Under the pieces are notes generated by a model that worked only from the letters and a program-made list of their open reading frames with translations, had not been told where the DNA came from and did no database searches. This document shows, piece after piece, positions 33,421 to 43,274 of a stretch of DNA of 64,000 bases (positions within the stretch are counted from its first letter, which is position 1; every line of letters starts with the position of its first letter). This DNA is from Prevotella sp. UBA4330 (GTDB lineage: Bacteria > Bacteroidota > Bacteroidia > Bacteroidales > Bacteroidaceae), in contig DGTS01000021.1 of the NCBI GenBank assembly GCA_002394385.1, positions 1-64,000 of the forward strand, written 5' to 3'. The translations under genes were made by a program, and so were the position numbers.

Positions 33421-36400
33421 ATGAAAAGGTTATTTACTTTATTCGTTTTAGTCACGGCGTTTATAGGGAACGCGATGGCGCAATCGTATGAGCCTAAGTT
33501 GGATGAGTCCTACACATTTACTGATTATGGGGACAATGCAACTGTTGCGACAATCTCACAGGATGGCATTACCTGTTTAAGAAGTATTGGAAACAGTGGT
33601 AATTTAGCTTGCTGGTATAGTTGGGCATTTCGATTTGCTCCTGAAGGCATTTCTACTTCCGGTACATGGACAGCATACAATCGTGGATATAAGAATACTT
33701 CCGGTCAAAACAAGCAATTCAATATTGTTGACTTGCACGATGGAGACTTGTTATACATTGAATATGATCGTGATGATGGTGTAGCTCAGCCTACCTTTAG
33801 TTCAAATAATGTGTCTTTGCAAGTAAGTGGGGCACCTCAAGTTGATAGTGAGGGCAATATTGTTCTTTTGGACGGAAATCATGGAATCACTCGCTCAGAA
33901 AAATATTTCTGTGTAGGTGATGGTACTGTCTCTATTAATTGTGCTTCAGGAACCTATATTCAGAAGATAGAAATTACCTCTTGGAAAAAAGCGAAATATG
34001 AAATTACCAGTAATGACGGAACATATAAGTTTGAATTTACAGAAGCTGGTGTCCTTACAGATAAACATGCTGCTGTTCCTTTCATGACGATGCAGTTTGG
34101 TAGCGACAACAACCTTACTTATATAGATCGATATTCAGGTGTCGGTCCGTGTTCAACATCTAAAGCCAGTGATGGAAATACTTACGCTGAATTTAGTGGA
34201 GACGGAGATGCTGCTGTACCCAGCGAAGGAACCTATTATTATTTCTTCCCAGAAGCGGATGGCACATTGGAGATAAATGGTTACTTAGAGCAACAAAACG
34301 GAGCCAACGGAAATATGTGCTTTGTCGGTAAAAATGCTGATGGTTCAGGTACTTCACTTATACAGAGTAAAGGTGGAACAGGAAAAACGACATTTAATAT
34401 AGAGGTCGAAAAAGGTAAACACTATTATCTTTCACGTAATGCCTATAACAGTAATAGTGAGTGGCCCGTTTTCCATCTTCACGATTATACTTTTACTCCT
34501 AAAAAGACCAGCTATATTGGCCCGTTGAGCTATGTTGTTGACAATGGTTCAGGTGAAAACAGTTCATTCTTGGTTCCAAATACGGCTAATTATGGTTTGC
34601 AGACAGTTGCAATTAAAAACAATGAATATACAAATGGCTTCCTTGGAAATGTAGAGAGTGCAACGGTTAGCGTGGAGAATGGTACTTTGAAGGTGTCGAA
34701 TGTTGTGTTCAAAACAACCAATGAAGGAAAGGCTGCTAATAAAGGAGGTGCAATCTTGGTACGTATGAATCCAAGTGGGACTACAGAAGATGCCATCTTC
34801 GTAGTAACTATTGCCTATAAGGCAGAAAAATATGCTAATAAGGAAACTAATCAAATTAAAGTTTGGGATTTCTATAGCACACCATTGGCATTAGGCAAGG
34901 GAACAGATACTTCTTCACAATTGTATAAAGAAACTCACCAGACAACTCCAGATTGGAATTTTGAATATCTGAATCGCTACAAAAATACAGAGCCTGTTTA
35001 TAAAAGTGTTTATGATATGGAGGGCGACAATGCCGATATGATAGTTGAGACAGAAGGTCTTGTTTTTGATTCTCCCACAAATACAGTATGTATCTATAAT
35101 GATCTCGATGCAACTACGTCTGCCTTCCGTGACCGTTTTGTCGGCTTGTTGGTAGGTGGCAAGCTCACTATTCCTAACCTGAAGAAAGACGACCGTGTCC
35201 GTGTTCTTATGTCTCGTTATGGTGGTACGAGCGATAGTGATGCTAAAGCCGTACTTACTATAGGAAATGGCCGCGATGTCAGTTTGGATAGCGATGGAAA
35301 AGAAGGAAGAGGAAAGAAAATTGATACGCCATACGCGATTGGTGGTTCTTCTTCGAGAATCAGTGGTGGTAATTGTGTTCTCTTTGGTGATTATAACTTC
35401 ATTGTCGACGAAAATGGTCCATTCTCCATCACGATGTCGCAAGGTAATCTTTTGAAGATTTATCGCATTGAGATATACAGAAATGATACCCATGTGACGA
35501 ATAATGATGTGTTACAGAGTTCTTCCAGTTATGAAGTGCTTTATACCGATAAGAGCACCGAAACAAAAACAATGACATATGTTTTGCATAATCATGGAAA
35601 AGGTGAACGCATTAAAGTCTTGCGCATTGACAATTTGAAGATGTACGACCAGAATGGTAATGCTAAGACGGTAACCTTCACAGAGAATGAACCAGGTAAT
35701 GCAACAGCCGTGTCATATACACCTCAGATTGGCGATTACGGTTCATACAGAATTATGCTCGGTAATAAGACCCTTGATGGTAGTTATATAACCGATCATG
35801 CTGAACGTACCATGGCTGTTGGTTATCGTGAAACAAAGACTTATCCATATACATGGGATTTCACGGACTTGTACTCGTATGTTAATGATCCGATCGGCCA
35901 AGAAAGAGAAGCTTCGAATCTTGACGAAGAGCATAAAGGCTGGGAGAGTTATCAGGACGCTTGGTGTCTTCGTATTGCTCCACAGAATGAATCAGGCATT
36001 TTGTTTGCTAACGGAGGACAACTCTATGGAGCCATGAAGATGTTCGATGAAACTGCAGGTCTGGGCTTTAAACGTTCTACTGACCAGTTTAACAACATCA
36101 AGAAACAGAATAGGACCCTTGGTGTGACAAACACCACCCTCAAATTGGACAATCTTGGATATAGTGATAGCAACACAGAGTTCCTCAAGATTGTGGTTCC
36201 TCAGGTTGATGATGATGCATATATTTATGTAAGAGCAACACCTGTAGCACATGCGACCGTAATTGCAAAGTATTCTACTGATGGCGTGAGCAGCAGTGAC
36301 TTTACAAAGACACTTGATGTTGAAGGTGACAAGGTTTACATCATGAGGAATACCACCAAGCAGGATGTTGAACTCTGGCTGAATGGTGTTGCTATCAAGA

Positions 36401-37176
36401 AGATTGGTGTGTCAAGAGACTTGAAGACTGTAAATGTTAAGGGTTATGCTTCTGAGAGCCGCGCATACAGGATTGATCACTCTCTGACCAATTTCTTCTC
36501 TGGTAAAAAGGTGAAAGCATATGTAGTTCAAGGTGCCGACTATGACAACCGTACTCTTACTTTATTTGATATCGCATCTGACAATGCTTCCATTTTGGCA
36601 GCAGAACAAGGTTGTATAATCGGCACTAATGATGAGAAACTGGAGATTATAGATGGCGGTTTCCACCTCTTCGCTCCCGATATGCACGATACTGGTAATT
36701 ACCTCCATGGAACTTATGGCAACATGCTAAAGGCAAATGTAGCAACCGAAGGTTTGACATTAGGTATGTTCGTTGGAGAAGATGACGAACTCACCAACTA
36801 TGCGATGACATATAAGTATCAGAAACTTAAAGAAGACGGTACTCCTTATGGTGATGTGGTAGAAGGTGACGAGATGTTCTACCGCGTGTCTAACAAGGGC
36901 ATTAAACTGCATAAGAACTCTGCATACCTTCAGTTGCCGACATCAGAGGTTAAGCCAAGTCCATCGAGACCTGCTGGTTGCCCGATGTTCTCATTCATCT
37001 TTACAGAACTTGATGAGGGTGAGACTGTAATTACAGGTATCGAAGAGGCAGGTGTATTGATTGAAGATGAAGAGGCTAATGCTGTATGGTATAACCTTAA
37101 CGGTCAGAAACTCAATGGCAAGCCATCTGCTAGAGGCATCTACATCAGAAACGGCAAGAAAGTGTTCGTGAAATAA
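33421..37176 (+). CDS. Large secreted protein with Por-type C-terminal motif, function unknown
   Basis: The 1251-residue protein has a signal peptide (MKRLFTLFVLVTAFIGNAMA, cleaved before Gln). The body is rich in beta-type sequence, Asn, Gly, Thr and Tyr. I see no catalytic motif; segments such as GTYYYFFPEADGTLEINGYL and VWDFYSTPLALGKG / YTWDFTDLYSYVND suggest repeated carbohydrate-binding-like or adhesin-like domains. The C-terminus (VWYNLNGQKLNG then ARGIYIRNGKKVFVK) resembles the type IX secretion/sorting tail and the end of the 843-residue protein at 61452. It is followed after 33 bases by the small acidic protein. Codon use is AT-richer than in neighbouring operons. Confidence 0.85.
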   Translation: MKRLFTLFVLVTAFIGNAMAQSYEPKLDESYTFTDYGDNATVATISQDGITCLRSIGNSGNLACWYSWAFRFAPEGISTSGTWTAYNRGYKNTSGQNKQFNIVDLHDGDLLYIEYDRDDGVAQPTFSSNNVSLQVSGAPQVDSEGNIVLLDGNHGITRSEKYFCVGDGTVSINCASGTYIQKIEITSWKKAKYEITSNDGTYKFEFTEAGVLTDKHAAVPFMTMQFGSDNNLTYIDRYSGVGPCSTSKASDGNTYAEFSGDGDAAVPSEGTYYYFFPEADGTLEINGYLEQQNGANGNMCFVGKNADGSGTSLIQSKGGTGKTTFNIEVEKGKHYYLSRNAYNSNSEWPVFHLHDYTFTPKKTSYIGPLSYVVDNGSGENSSFLVPNTANYGLQTVAIKNNEYTNGFLGNVESATVSVENGTLKVSNVVFKTTNEGKAANKGGAILVRMNPSGTTEDAIFVVTIAYKAEKYANKETNQIKVWDFYSTPLALGKGTDTSSQLYKETHQTTPDWNFEYLNRYKNTEPVYKSVYDMEGDNADMIVETEGLVFDSPTNTVCIYNDLDATTSAFRDRFVGLLVGGKLTIPNLKKDDRVRVLMSRYGGTSDSDAKAVLTIGNGRDVSLDSDGKEGRGKKIDTPYAIGGSSSRISGGNCVLFGDYNFIVDENGPFSITMSQGNLLKIYRIEIYRNDTHVTNNDVLQSSSSYEVLYTDKSTETKTMTYVLHNHGKGERIKVLRIDNLKMYDQNGNAKTVTFTENEPGNATAVSYTPQIGDYGSYRIMLGNKTLDGSYITDHAERTMAVGYRETKTYPYTWDFTDLYSYVNDPIGQEREASNLDEEHKGWESYQDAWCLRIAPQNESGILFANGGQLYGAMKMFDETAGLGFKRSTDQFNNIKKQNRTLGVTNTTLKLDNLGYSDSNTEFLKIVVPQVDDDAYIYVRATPVAHATVIAKYSTDGVSSSDFTKTLDVEGDKVYIMRNTTKQDVELWLNGVAIKKIGVSRDLKTVNVKGYASESRAYRIDHSLTNFFSGKKVKAYVVQGADYDNRTLTLFDIASDNASILAAEQGCIIGTNDEKLEIIDGGFHLFAPDMHDTGNYLHGTYGNMLKANVATEGLTLGMFVGEDDELTNYAMTYKYQKLKEDGTPYGDVVEGDEMFYRVSNKGIKLHKNSAYLQLPTSEVKPSPSRPAGCPMFSFIFTELDEGETVITGIEEAGVLIEDEEANAVWYNLNGQKLNGKPSARGIYIRNGKKVFVK

Positions 37177-37209
37177 CCAAAGGAATAAAGATAAAAAGAT
37201 AATAAGACA

Positions 37210-37437
37210 ATGAAAAAGATATATATCATTCCAGAGACACACATGGTTAACCTCAACCTCATCTCTTCTGTGCTTGGAGGTGAGCCAGGCATGGGAAAAT
37301 GGAGCGACGGAGCAGCAGGCGAACCAGACCCTGATAAACCTAACGGCCCTGGTTTTGCTGATGCAAAGGGTAATGATGAGGTTGTTGACGACGACCTGGG
37401 TTATTCACCTATGCACACAGACTGGAGCACAGAATAG
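37210..37437 (+). CDS. Small acidic MKK-x-Y-x-x-P-E protein paired with the secreted protein
   Basis: The 75-residue protein starts MKKIYIIPE and has no signal peptide. The first 24 residues end in LISSVLGG, reminiscent of a double-glycine leader; the rest is Asp/Glu/Pro/Gly-rich (DPDKPNGPG, NDEVVDDDLGY). It shares start, composition and gene position with the 65-residue protein at 61227. No modification or export enzyme is adjacent. It is followed by a terminator at 37472. I do not know its function. Confidence 0.72.
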   Translation: MKKIYIIPETHMVNLNLISSVLGGEPGMGKWSDGAAGEPDPDKPNGPGFADAKGNDEVVDDDLGYSPMHTDWSTE

Positions 37438-37471
37438 TGATTGACGATTAATCATAATACCATAATTTAAA

Positions 37472-37509
37472 AGAAGGGCATCGGGAATAATTCTCGGTGC
37501 CCTTCTTCT
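37472..37509 (+). terminator. Terminator of the secreted-protein module
   Basis: AGAAGGGCATCG and CGGTGCCCTTCT, separated by a short loop, form a strong hairpin followed by TCTGTTCT, 35 bases after the small-protein stop. Confidence 0.8.
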
Positions 37510-37675
37510 GTTCTATGGTTTATTTGTCCTGCGGACTGAGGATTTAACGGATTGGCTCTACGGACTTTTAAGGACTACGAATTATACGAATTATTCTAAT
37601 TTCTTTCAATAAAAACCACAGATTGCTGATTGGCTCTACGGACTTTCGGGACTTTTAGGGACTACGAATTATGCG

Positions 37676-37916
37676 AATTATTCTAATTTCTTTCCTTAAA
37701 AACCACAGATTTCGCAGATTACGTTGATTTTAATACTATGTATTTATCTTGATTTTTTTCTAACGAACGATTTCACAGATTATTCTCCGACAATTAACGC
37801 GAATAACACGAAAATTATTATCGTTTATTTACGTTCCATTTACGATAATTGGCGGAGGAAAACAACTACGAATTGCACGGATTATTATTTATCCGCGAAT
37901 TAACGCTAATTACACG
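37676..37916 (-). repeat. 241-bp right arm of the inverted repeat (contains 208-bp copy C)
   Basis: It appears to be the exact reverse complement of 32738-32978. Its first 208 bases also match copy A in inverse orientation. Confidence 0.85.
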
Positions 37917-37988
37917 ATAATAAATTATTAATGGTCATTTACGACCCATTTACGGGTATTTACGTTAAAAAACTACGAATTAAACGTA

Positions 37989-38196
37989 TTATTCTAATTT
38001 CTTTCCTTCAAAAAACCACAGATTACGCGGATTACGTTGATTTTTAAACTATGTATTTATCCTGATTTTTTTCTAACGAACGATTTCACAGATTATTCTC
38101 CGACAATTAACGCGAATAACACGAAAATTATTATCGTTTATTTACGTTCCATTTACGATAATTGGCGGAGGAAAACAACTACGAATTGCACGGATT
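37989..38196 (-). repeat. Diverged inverted copy of the 208-bp repeat
   Basis: It follows the same order of phrases as copy C with scattered changes, for example ATTACGCGGATTACG in place of ATTTCGCAGATTACG and CCTGATTT in place of CTTGATTT. Confidence 0.8.
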
Positions 38197-38513
38197 ATTA
38201 TTTATCCGCAAATTAACGCGAATAACACGATAATAGATTATTAATGGTCATTTACGCTCCATTAACGGGCATTTACGTTAAAAACTACGGATTGCTGATT
38301 GGCTCTACGGACTTTCGGGACTTTCGGGACTACGAATTATGCGAATTATTCTAATTTCTCTCCTTAAACAACGGATTAAACTGTGTTTTTTTCTCCGCGA
38401 ATTAACGCTAATTACACGCAAATAAATAATTATCGGTTATTTACGTTCCATTAACGGGCATTTGCGTTAAAAACTACGGATTAATTAACTCCGACACCTT
38501 AACGTCTTTAAAC

Positions 38514-38978
38514 TTAAGGCATGTCACCCGACCATCCATGACCTAGATCCCAGTGCTCATCATAGACGAACTCGAAATATGGCAATGAGAATTCTTGCTC
38601 TATGAGAGTTGTTAATTCTTCCTGTATCGGCTCTGCCCAATGTCCCACAAGGACAATAAACTTGTCGATGTTCCAAGCCACACGCCCCCTCGGAATCTGG
38701 GTGTAATCGCCTTTGAATTTCGTATTCTCGTGCTTTGCCTGTGCACGGAAATACTCTTTCGCCCACACTTGCCTATGAAGATGGGGATAGTTGATGAAAG
38801 GAAGCCCTTTCTCTGCGGCATCTTCCACCATCCTGGGAGTAAGTTCTTTCTTACAAACACCGAAGAAAGACTTATCGTTCACATCATACCAGAAAATTCC
38901 GACACAAGGCATCTGTTCGTCATATTGCCTCATGTCTTCCATCTGTGCCTGATGCTCCGATTCATTGAGTTGTGTCAT
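38514..38978 (-). CDS. Uncharacterised 154-residue cytosolic protein
   Basis: I do not recognise a named family. The protein has no signal or membrane segment. Conserved-looking stretches are CVGIFWYDVNDKSFFGV, DYTQIPRGRVAWNIDKFIV and the aromatic C-terminus PYFEFVYDEHWDLGHGW. The alternation of short strands and charged helices suggests a compact alpha/beta domain. It is a single gene standing between repeat fields, so it may be part of the same accessory region. Confidence 0.7.
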   Translation of the reverse strand: MTQLNESEHQAQMEDMRQYDEQMPCVGIFWYDVNDKSFFGVCKKELTPRMVEDAAEKGLPFINYPHLHRQVWAKEYFRAQAKHENTKFKGDYTQIPRGRVAWNIDKFIVLVGHWAEPIQEELTTLIEQEFSLPYFEFVYDEHWDLGHGWSGDMP

Positions 38979-39059
38979 ATTATTAATGTCTTACGATGCA
39001 AAGATAAACAATCTTTCTCAATAAACAAAATTACGAGAAGGAATCTGTGCAATCCCTGT

Positions 39060-39325
39060 AATCCGTTGTTCAAGGAAAATAATTAGAATAATTCGCTTAA
39101 TTCGTAGTTCCTTAAGTCCCATAAGTCCGTAGAGACAATCCGTGAAATTCGTTTAATTCGTAGTCCCTAATCCCATAAGTCCGTAGAGACAATTCGTGAA
39201 ATTCGTTTAATTCGTAGTCCCTTATAGTCCCCTAAGTCCGTAGAGACAATCCGTGAAATTCGTTTAATTCGTAGTCCCTATATCCCATAAGTCCGTAGAG
39301 ACAATCCGAGTAATTCGTAGTCCAG
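39060..39325 (+). repeat. Tandem repeats of about 55 bp with GTCCGTAGAGACAATCC words
   Basis: GTCCGTAGAGACAATCCGTG, AAATTCGTTTAATTCGTAG and TCCCATAA recur four times between about 39107 and 39320. The units share words with the repeat fields at 32-33 kb and 37.5-38.5 kb. They lie downstream of manA on its minus-strand 3' side. The spacer 38979-39331 holds no gene. Confidence 0.75.
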
Positions 39326-39331
39326 GAGGAA

Positions 39332-40294
39332 TTAGACGTACGTTTCAAGGAATTTCACTGTGCCTTCTACCCTAACGGTGTTCGCGCAGGCAGGGATGAG
39401 CACTGTCTCACCAGCGATGAACGAATATTTGTTGCCCTGTTCGTCAGTAATGCTGCCTTCTCCCTTCACTGCAATGAGGATAACGAAGGAGTCGAGTTCG
39501 GAGTAGTCTAGTGTCATTGGCTCGTCAAGGTCATAGACAGCGGTGCTGAAATAGGGGCATGAAACGAGTGGCACTCCCTGGTTCTTGCGAGGATGATACT
39601 CCGTGCGGTAGTTTTTCTCCACAGTATAGTTGATGCTCTCTGCCGCCTCGCGGGTGTGCAATTCACGGTAGTTGCCGTCCTTGTCCTTACGCTTGAAGTC
39701 GTAGATGCGGTAGGTGACATCGCTTGTCTGCTGTATCTCTGCCACGAAGCAGCCAGCACCAATGGCGTGGATGCGTCCGGCAGGCAGGAAGAAGACATCA
39801 TCCTCGTGCACTTCGTATTGAGCGAGAGCATCGCAGATGGTGTCGTTCTTCACCATTTCCTTATATTGCTCGGGTGTTATCTGCTTCTTCAGTCCGCAGT
39901 AGAGTTTTGCCCCCGGCTCCGATGGCAGTGCATACCACATCTCTGTCTTGCCGCGCGGCTTGCCCTGACGATGGGCTATCTCGTCGGTGGGATGCACCTG
40001 GATGGAGAGGTCTTGACGCGCGTCGATGAATTTTATAAGCAGCGGGAACTCGTCGCCGAAGCGCTGGTAGTTTTCCTTGCCCACAAGGTTTTCCTTCATC
40101 TCGGCAACAACCTCGTTGAGTCGTTTGCCCTTCATGGGGCCAGCGTTGACGACTGTCTCGTTGTCTTTCACTCCAGATATTTCCCAACTCTCGCCCACGT
40201 TTTGCAGATGGGAGTTCATTCTTTGGAATGGAATTATCTTGTCTCCTCCCCAGAGGGTTTGTTTAAGCAGAGGTTCAAATTTTATTAGCAGCAT
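39332..40294 (-). CDS. manA: Class I mannose-6-phosphate isomerase
   Basis: The enzyme interconverts mannose-6-phosphate and fructose-6-phosphate. The 320-residue short form has the zinc-binding cupin segment SIQVHPTDEIAH (His and Glu ligands), KTEMWYAL, and a second cupin half with FFLPAGRIHAIGAG. The length is that of Firmicutes/Bacteroidetes ManA rather than the 390-residue E. coli enzyme. Confidence 0.92.
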   Translation of the reverse strand: MLLIKFEPLLKQTLWGGDKIIPFQRMNSHLQNVGESWEISGVKDNETVVNAGPMKGKRLNEVVAEMKENLVGKENYQRFGDEFPLLIKFIDARQDLSIQVHPTDEIAHRQGKPRGKTEMWYALPSEPGAKLYCGLKKQITPEQYKEMVKNDTICDALAQYEVHEDDVFFLPAGRIHAIGAGCFVAEIQQTSDVTYRIYDFKRKDKDGNYRELHTREAAESINYTVEKNYRTEYHPRKNQGVPLVSCPYFSTAVYDLDEPMTLDYSELDSFVILIAVKGEGSITDEQGNKYSFIAGETVLIPACANTVRVEGTVKFLETYV

Positions 40295-40408
40295 ATTAGA
40301 ATTACGAATGTTGAGTTACAAATGTTAAGTTGTCGCTTGCGCGATTATCTATTTCTTGAATTACGAATGTTGTATTTCGGGTTGCCATTTGCACGATTAT
40401 CCATTGTT

Positions 40409-41866
40409 TTAGTTGTCTTTCCAGAATGCGGAGGTGAAGAGGACGACGACAGTGGTTATCTCAAGACGTCCCATCAGCATGAGGGCAGACAAGAGCCACT
40501 TCACGATGTCGGGCAGGATGCTCCACGACATTGTGGGGCCTATCTCGAGTCCGAGCGTCGGACCCACATTGCTTGCACAACTGAGTGCTATGGTTATCGA
40601 GTTGGTGCTATCGACTCCTGCGATTATCATTATGAAGTAAGACAGGAGGCACAACAGCATGTACAGCACGAAGAAAGTGAGCACCGACACCTGTGCACCG
40701 TATGGTATGATGCGGTCGTTAACCCTTACGGGCAAGACGGCGCGGGGATGTATCACTCGTTTGAGTTCGTTGAAGAGTACCTTGAGCACCATCACTCCCC
40801 TGACGCACTTGAAACCTCCGCTGGTGCTGCCAGCACATCCTCCGAAGAACATGCAGACGGAGAGTATCACCCATGTGATGTGAGGCCACTTGCCTGCATC
40901 ATCGTTGAAAATGCCTGTGGTGGTGATGAACGACACCACCTGGAACAGCGAGTAGCGGAAAGCATCATGGAATCCGTATTCGGAATTGCGCAAGAGTATT
41001 ATGGTTATCGCCACGGTGGCAACAACTATCAGCGCTATATAGAGCCGCAGTTCGAGGTTCTTGAAGAATGCCCTTATCTTTGCCTTGAAGAACATGGCAT
41101 AAAGCAGGGCAAAACTGATGCCTGAAAGGAACATGAACGTGATGGCGGTGTAGTCTATCGCCACAGAATGGAAATAGCCTGTAGAGGCATCGTGGGTGGA
41201 GAATCCTCCTGTGGCGGTGATTGTCATAGAATAGTTGATGCAGTCGAAGACATCCATTCCCGACAAGAAGAAGCAGAGAGCGCAACCGATGGTAAGCAGG
41301 GTGTAAATGCTCCAAATCCACTTCGCGGTGGTCTTCAGTCGCGGGTGCATCTTGGCACGTATCGGTCCTGTAGCCTCGGCAGAGAACACACGCATGTTAC
41401 CGCCGACAAGCGACGGAATGATGGCTATGGTGAAGAACACTATTCCCAAGCCGCCAATCCACTGAGTGAGCGACCGCCAGAACTTGAGCGCATGTGGCAG
41501 ACTCTCGACGTTGTCGATGACGCTGGCTCCTGTGGTCGAAAAACCCGACATCGTCTCGAAATAAGCATCGGTGAAATGAGGCAGATGACCCGTGATGTAG
41601 AACGGCAGAGCCCCGAAGAAACTGAACACCACCCACACCAGCGTCACCAGCAGATAAGCATCGCGGCGACCGAGAGTGTTGTTGGCATTAATACCCATGT
41701 AGCGGAACAACAGCGCTGCGCCGACAGTGATGATTGTTGAGAAGAGGAAACCCATTGAGTCGGTCTCGCTATATGCAAATGCCATAGCGACACACACTGC
41801 CATGAGGAATGCCTCGATGTAAAGCAGTTGCCCAATGATTTTATATATAATCTTCAGGTTTATCAT
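40409..41866 (-). CDS. trkH: TrkH-family potassium uptake channel subunit
   Basis: TrkH conducts K+ through four membrane-pore-membrane repeats. In the 485-residue protein the four filter sequences are visible: FSTTGAS, TATGGFS, ITTTGIF and SNVGPT. Its start overlaps the trkA stop by four bases, so TrkH and its gating ring are made together. Confidence 0.93.
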   Translation of the reverse strand: MINLKIIYKIIGQLLYIEAFLMAVCVAMAFAYSETDSMGFLFSTIITVGAALLFRYMGINANNTLGRRDAYLLVTLVWVVFSFFGALPFYITGHLPHFTDAYFETMSGFSTTGASVIDNVESLPHALKFWRSLTQWIGGLGIVFFTIAIIPSLVGGNMRVFSAEATGPIRAKMHPRLKTTAKWIWSIYTLLTIGCALCFFLSGMDVFDCINYSMTITATGGFSTHDASTGYFHSVAIDYTAITFMFLSGISFALLYAMFFKAKIRAFFKNLELRLYIALIVVATVAITIILLRNSEYGFHDAFRYSLFQVVSFITTTGIFNDDAGKWPHITWVILSVCMFFGGCAGSTSGGFKCVRGVMVLKVLFNELKRVIHPRAVLPVRVNDRIIPYGAQVSVLTFFVLYMLLCLLSYFIMIIAGVDSTNSITIALSCASNVGPTLGLEIGPTMSWSILPDIVKWLLSALMLMGRLEITTVVVLFTSAFWKDN

Positions 41867-43212
41867 TTGAAGAATTTCTCTATCTTGCTCATATTTATGT
41901 TATGGCAGAACACCACCACATTGTCGCCAGCCTCTATCTGGGTGCCTCCGCTTACGAGTTGCCCCACCCCATTGCGCACGAGTCCACCGATGGTTACGCC
42001 GTTGGGCAGTCCCAGTTCGAACACCTTCTTTCGGGTGACCTTAGAGCCTTGCTGAGCGGTGAACTCTGCCACGTCGGCATTGGCAGTAGTGAGGAACTTG
42101 ATGTTGCTCACCGTGACATCCTCGTCGAGCATCATCTGGTAGATGCGACTTGCCGCCAGTGCTTTCTTGTTAATAATAGTACCGATGTCAAGACTCTCGG
42201 CCATGCTGACATAATCCATGTTCTCGACCACTGCCACAGTCTTGCGCACACCCATGCGCTTGGCCGTGAGACATGCGAGGATGTTTGTCTCGGCATTGCT
42301 TGTCAGGGCGACAAACGCCTGTGTGTTGCCGATGCCCTCGTCACGCAGCAGCGAGAGGTCGCGGCCATCGCCGTTGATAATCATCACGCGGTCGTTGTCA
42401 ATGAGTTCGTTGAGTTCTTCGCAGCGAGCCTCATCCATCTCAATGATCTTGGCATTCATATACTCCGGCAGCAGGCCTATTGCCCTTACCGCCGTGTTGC
42501 CTCCACCCATTATCATCACGTTCTTCACATCGACGTAATGTTCCTTGCCCACTATCTTGCGGACGTAAGGTATGGTGTCGCGTTTGGTCATGAAATAGAC
42601 CATGTCGTGCAGTTTCAGCACGTCGTCGCCACGCGGTATGATGGTGTCGTCGCCACGTTTCACGGCCACCACGTGATATGGTGTGTCTGGCTTGCTGAGG
42701 TCTTTCAGCGGTTGATTGAGTATCTCTGCAGTCTCGCGCATCTTGATGCCAAGCATCACGAGAGCGCTGTTGTGCACATCCCAGCGCTGGCGCACCCAAC
42801 TCATCTTCAGTCCGTTACAAATATCTATTGCCGCCAGGTGCTCAGGATAGATGAGCGAGTCGATACCCACCTCATTAAAGAACGCCTGGTGACTCTCATC
42901 GAGATATTCGTTCTCGTCAACCTTTGCCACGGTCTTCTTCGCACCGAGCGAATGGGCCATCATGCAACAGGTGATGTTGAGGAAATGGTCGGGGGTGACG
43001 GCAATGAACAGGTCGGCATTGCTGACGCCCGCTTCCTTGAGTGTCTTGAAACTGGCAGGCGGGGCGAGATATGTCATTAGGTCATAGTCGCCACTGACGC
43101 TGGCAAGGCGCACCTCGCTGTCGTCTATCAGCACTGTGTCGTTGTTACTTCTCGACAGCAGTTTTGCTAAATGTGTTCCTATGGCGTATGCGCCAACGAT
43201 GATTATATTCAT
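41863..43212 (-). CDS. trkA: TrkA, NAD-binding regulatory subunit of potassium uptake
   Basis: TrkA forms the cytosolic gating ring of TrkH. The 449 residues contain two RCK units, each a Rossmann domain (MNIIIVGAYAIGTHLAKLL at the start; NVMIMGGGNTAVRAIGLL near 235) and an RCK_C domain. The first glycine motif reads GAYAIG instead of GxGxxG, so nucleotide binding in that half may be altered. Encoded between dxs and trkH. Confidence 0.93.
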   Translation of the reverse strand: MNIIIVGAYAIGTHLAKLLSRSNNDTVLIDDSEVRLASVSGDYDLMTYLAPPASFKTLKEAGVSNADLFIAVTPDHFLNITCCMMAHSLGAKKTVAKVDENEYLDESHQAFFNEVGIDSLIYPEHLAAIDICNGLKMSWVRQRWDVHNSALVMLGIKMRETAEILNQPLKDLSKPDTPYHVVAVKRGDDTIIPRGDDVLKLHDMVYFMTKRDTIPYVRKIVGKEHYVDVKNVMIMGGGNTAVRAIGLLPEYMNAKIIEMDEARCEELNELIDNDRVMIINGDGRDLSLLRDEGIGNTQAFVALTSNAETNILACLTAKRMGVRKTVAVVENMDYVSMAESLDIGTIINKKALAASRIYQMMLDEDVTVSNIKFLTTANADVAEFTAQQGSKVTRKKVFELGLPNGVTIGGLVRNGVGQLVSGGTQIEAGDNVVVFCHNINMSKIEKFFK

Positions 43213-43274
43213 TTTATTTAGGAGTTCAGGAGTTTAGGAGTGGGGAGTGTGGGAGTACAGGAGTTAAAATCCGT
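43213..43274. repeat. dxs-trkA spacer with GGAGT words
   Basis: TTAGGAGTTCAGGAGTTTAGG and related words fill the 62-base spacer. They look like a decayed member of the GGAGTTAA family. Confidence 0.45.

Larger units (their letters stand above)
37438..38513. other. 1.1-kb non-coding repeat field downstream of the module
   Basis: No gene seen apart from the terminator at 37472-37509. The field mirrors the left one in inverted orientation: GATTGGCTCTACGGAC phrases, the 241-bp right arm (37676-37916), a second diverged copy (37989-38196), and further TAACGGGCATTTACGTTAA phrases to about 38485. Confidence 0.7.
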
